In this document: positions 14,035 through 15,315 of the stretch, piece by piece
Layout: every line of letters begins with the position of its first letter
Numbering within the stretch: the stretch's first letter is position 1
Source: Anaerolineae bacterium
GTDB taxonomy: Bacteria; Chloroflexota; Anaerolineae; Aggregatilineales; Phototrophicaceae
Length of the DNA: 15,315 nucleotides
Assembly (NCBI GenBank): GCA_028284565.1
Contig: JANQRM010000490.1
Coordinates: 1-15,315 of the forward strand
Reading direction: 5' to 3'
Notes under the pieces: model-generated
Databases searched by the model: none
What the model saw: only the letters and a program-made list of their open reading frames with translations
Told to the model about the DNA's origin: nothing
Position numbers and translations under genes: made by a program

Positions 14035-14954
14035 CGCAATGGGAGCGTGTTGAACGTTTATTTGGAAGCGAAAATCTTAAACGACTCGGCGAGAAGCGTG
14101 TCGGTGTCGTTGGCTTAGGCTCTGGAGGGGGCTTTGTCGCGCTGAGCCTTGCAATGAGCGGCATCCAGCATTTCCTCTTAGTTGACGATGATGTAATTGA
14201 GGAAGGTAATGTCACTCGGCATGTCGCTGACTTGCGTTATGTTGGTCAGAACAAAGCGACAGCAGTGGCAGATTTAATCAAAAATCGCAATCCCAATGCC
14301 AAAATCACGGTGCGGGAAGGGCGTATAGAAAATTTCTTGGACGATTTGGACGATCTCGATATTTTGGTTGTTGGTGTGGATAATGAGAATATTAAATATA
14401 TCCTCAATGAAGCCCTGCTCAAACGTCGCCTGACGGCAACTTATGCCGGAGTCTATGAGCGGGGTGAAGGGGGCGATGTTGTGATCATACGCCCTTATGA
14501 TGGTCCGTGCTATGCGTGTTGGGCGGCTGAATTACGTGAAGGCGCGATGATTAGCCCAACGCCTGAAGGTGATTTGGATTATGGCATGATTGGCGAAGAT
14601 GGGACTCTTGATGCTGAGCCCGGATTATGGTTGCATGTTGCCAAAGTGGCAAGTGTTCAGTCTGATTTGGTGCTGAATGAGTTATTGCGTGGGACGGATG
14701 TGAGTGAAGAAATGCCGGGCAATACGCTTATTCTCGCCAACAACAGTGTAGAGATTTTTGACGGAATCGAAAGTCATCCACATACTGCAATTTGGGTGGA
14801 TGTTGAACGTGACCCTGAATGCTTGGTCTGTGGAGAGAAGTTACGTCAGATTTCACTCGTCCAAGAAGATGAACAACCGATTTCGCTAGACGATTTGGCG
14901 GCTTCCGATTTGATGACAGATGTCGTTTTTGAAGAGGAAGACACGTTAGATTAG
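14031..14954 (+). CDS. ThiF/MoeB/E1-like ubiquitin-activating enzyme
   Basis: A 307-residue adenylating enzyme of the E1 superfamily. The ATP-binding Rossmann motif ValGlyLeuGly-Ser-Gly-Gly-Gly lies at 27-34. LeuValAspAspAsp (50-54), GluGlyAsn60ValThrArg63, GlyGlnAsnLys75Ala and ValGlyValAsp117Asn are the expected nucleotide and catalytic residues. Two CxxC pairs (Cys160/Cys163 and Cys264/Cys267) form the usual structural zinc site. These four are the only cysteines in the protein, so the separate thioester cysteine of eukaryotic E1 enzymes is absent, as in MoeB and ThiF. It should activate the C-terminus of a ubiquitin-like protein as an acyl-adenylate and may hand it directly to the E2. The start overlaps the JAB stop (ATGA), with AAGGAAG at 14017-14023, 7 bases upstream: translational coupling. 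The C-terminus is acidic. Confidence 0.9.
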   Translation: MTQWERVERLFGSENLKRLGEKRVGVVGLGSGGGFVALSLAMSGIQHFLLVDDDVIEEGNVTRHVADLRYVGQNKATAVADLIKNRNPNAKITVREGRIENFLDDLDDLDILVVGVDNENIKYILNEALLKRRLTATYAGVYERGEGGDVVIIRPYDGPCYACWAAELREGAMISPTPEGDLDYGMIGEDGTLDAEPGLWLHVAKVASVQSDLVLNELLRGTDVSEEMPGNTLILANNSVEIFDGIESHPHTAIWVDVERDPECLVCGEKLRQISLVQEDEQPISLDDLAASDLMTDVVFEEEDTLD

Positions 14955-15080
14955 GGCAGGTCACCACGTCTAAAGATAAGAAACTCATAAAACCTGCAAA
15001 AATTATGTTCTAAGACTTGAAAGTTGTGCTATTGTATATAGGAACTCAGTCGAATAGTAAGCAAAGTCAGAAAGGAGAGG

Positions 15081-15105
15081 TCATCGCGTAGAGAAAGCGT
15101 GATGA
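15081..15105 (+). promoter_or_regulatory. Leader hairpin between a strong Shine-Dalgarno and the start of the next gene
   Basis: Bases 15081-15089 pair with 15097-15105 (9 pairs, two of them G-U) around a 7-base loop. Directly upstream is a strong ribosome-binding sequence, AGAAAGGAGAGG (15069-15080), with no start codon at normal distance. The first usable start of the downstream frame is the ATG at 15121. The fold would shorten the effective distance between the two. It may tune translation of the downstream gene. Confidence 0.35.
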
Positions 15106-15120
15106 CAACACCAGAATCAT

Positions 15121-15315
15121 ATGGCTGAAGAAAACAACACCCCTCTCGACAACAACGATGAGAACCCGCCTGTGGAGATTCCCGGCACATCGTCGAATAT
15201 CCCCAACAACCCACCACCTCCAGCAAGCGAAGATTTGGATGATCGCTTAGAACGCTTGGGTGGGGAGCCTGCTCCGGTGATTACACCCGAAGAATTTGCA
15301 CGTCTGCAAAAAGCT
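15121..15315 (+). CDS. Unknown protein with disordered acidic Pro/Asn-rich N-terminus (partial, runs off the right edge)
   Basis: The frame is open for 65 codons from an ATG at 15121 to the window end. The preceding in-frame stop is a TGA at 15103, so this is the first possible ATG. The visible part is rich in Asn, Asp, Glu and Pro, including four consecutive prolines, and then reads GluAspLeuAspAspArgLeuGluArgLeuGlyGly and ThrProGluGluPheAlaArgLeu. It is low-complexity, probably a disordered lead-in to a folded domain that is not visible. It is in the direction of the E2/JAB/E1 genes, 166 bases after the E1 stop, and may belong to the same transcript or have its own promoter. No family can be assigned. 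It could be a substrate, a partner, a modifier precursor or an unrelated gene. Confidence 0.6.
   Translation, partial: MAEENNTPLDNNDENPPVEIPGTSSNIPNNPPPPASEDLDDRLERLGGEPAPVITPEEFARLQKA

Noticed and set aside
14956..14997. GCAGGT and ACCTGC inverted repeat after the E1 gene as a terminator
   Set aside because: There are only 6 bp with a 30-base loop, and the following tract is A-rich rather than U-rich on the transcript strand.
14955..15120. Small ubiquitin-like gene in the gap after E1
   Set aside because: The gap is too short and interrupted by stops in the forward frames; no beta-grasp-like peptide is encoded.
15102..15128. Short 8-codon frame before the last gene as a real leader peptide
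   Set aside because: There is no good ribosome site at normal spacing and the coding content is too short to judge; it is kept only as part of the leader observation.
1..15315. tRNA, rRNA, CRISPR arrays, insertion sequences or attachment sites
   Set aside because: No cloverleaf, regularly spaced repeats, transposase or integrase coding, or terminal inverted repeats were found on reading either strand.

Overview
The window looks like chromosomal DNA of a bacterium, most likely Chloroflexota (Anaerolineae or a relative). This is inferred from the gene mix: tandem DUF2330 proteins, a DUF6585-type membrane protein, a long-chain-alcohol-oxidase-type GMC enzyme and an E2/JAB/E1 cluster, all at moderate GC. 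No rRNA, tRNA, CRISPR array, transposase or phage gene was found. Genes are tightly packed. Two convergent pairs meet stop to stop with gaps of 0 and 3 bases.

Left third (1-5044, minus strand): three consecutive paralogous DUF2330 genes, transcribed right to left; the last runs off the left edge. All three share a signal peptide ending in Ala-Cys-Gly-Gly-Phe-Phe-Cys, a poly-glycine tract and the same Shine-Dalgarno and start arrangement (GAAAGG, 7 bases, ATGCG). A divergent regulatory region of about 200 bases (5045-5251) follows.

Middle (5252-12074): a cation-pumping P-type ATPase (plus) converges on an FAD-dependent GMC oxidoreductase (minus). Next come a divergent two-gene plus-strand unit (DUF6585-like membrane protein, then an AT-rich orphan protein) and a converging APH-fold kinase (minus).

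Right part (12224-15315, plus): the most interesting region. It is an operon encoding an E2-like ubiquitin-conjugating enzyme, a JAB/JAMM protease-like protein and a ThiF/E1-like activating enzyme, followed by the start of an unknown Pro/Asn/acid-rich protein. Together these have the activating, conjugating and deconjugating parts of a bacterial ubiquitin-like system. It departs from the textbook form in four ways: the JAMM motif reads HxQ instead of HxH; the JAB protein carries a second, cysteine-less E2/RWD-looking domain and a long acidic tail; the E1 has only the four zinc-type cysteines and no other cysteine; and no ubiquitin-like modifier gene is visible in the window.
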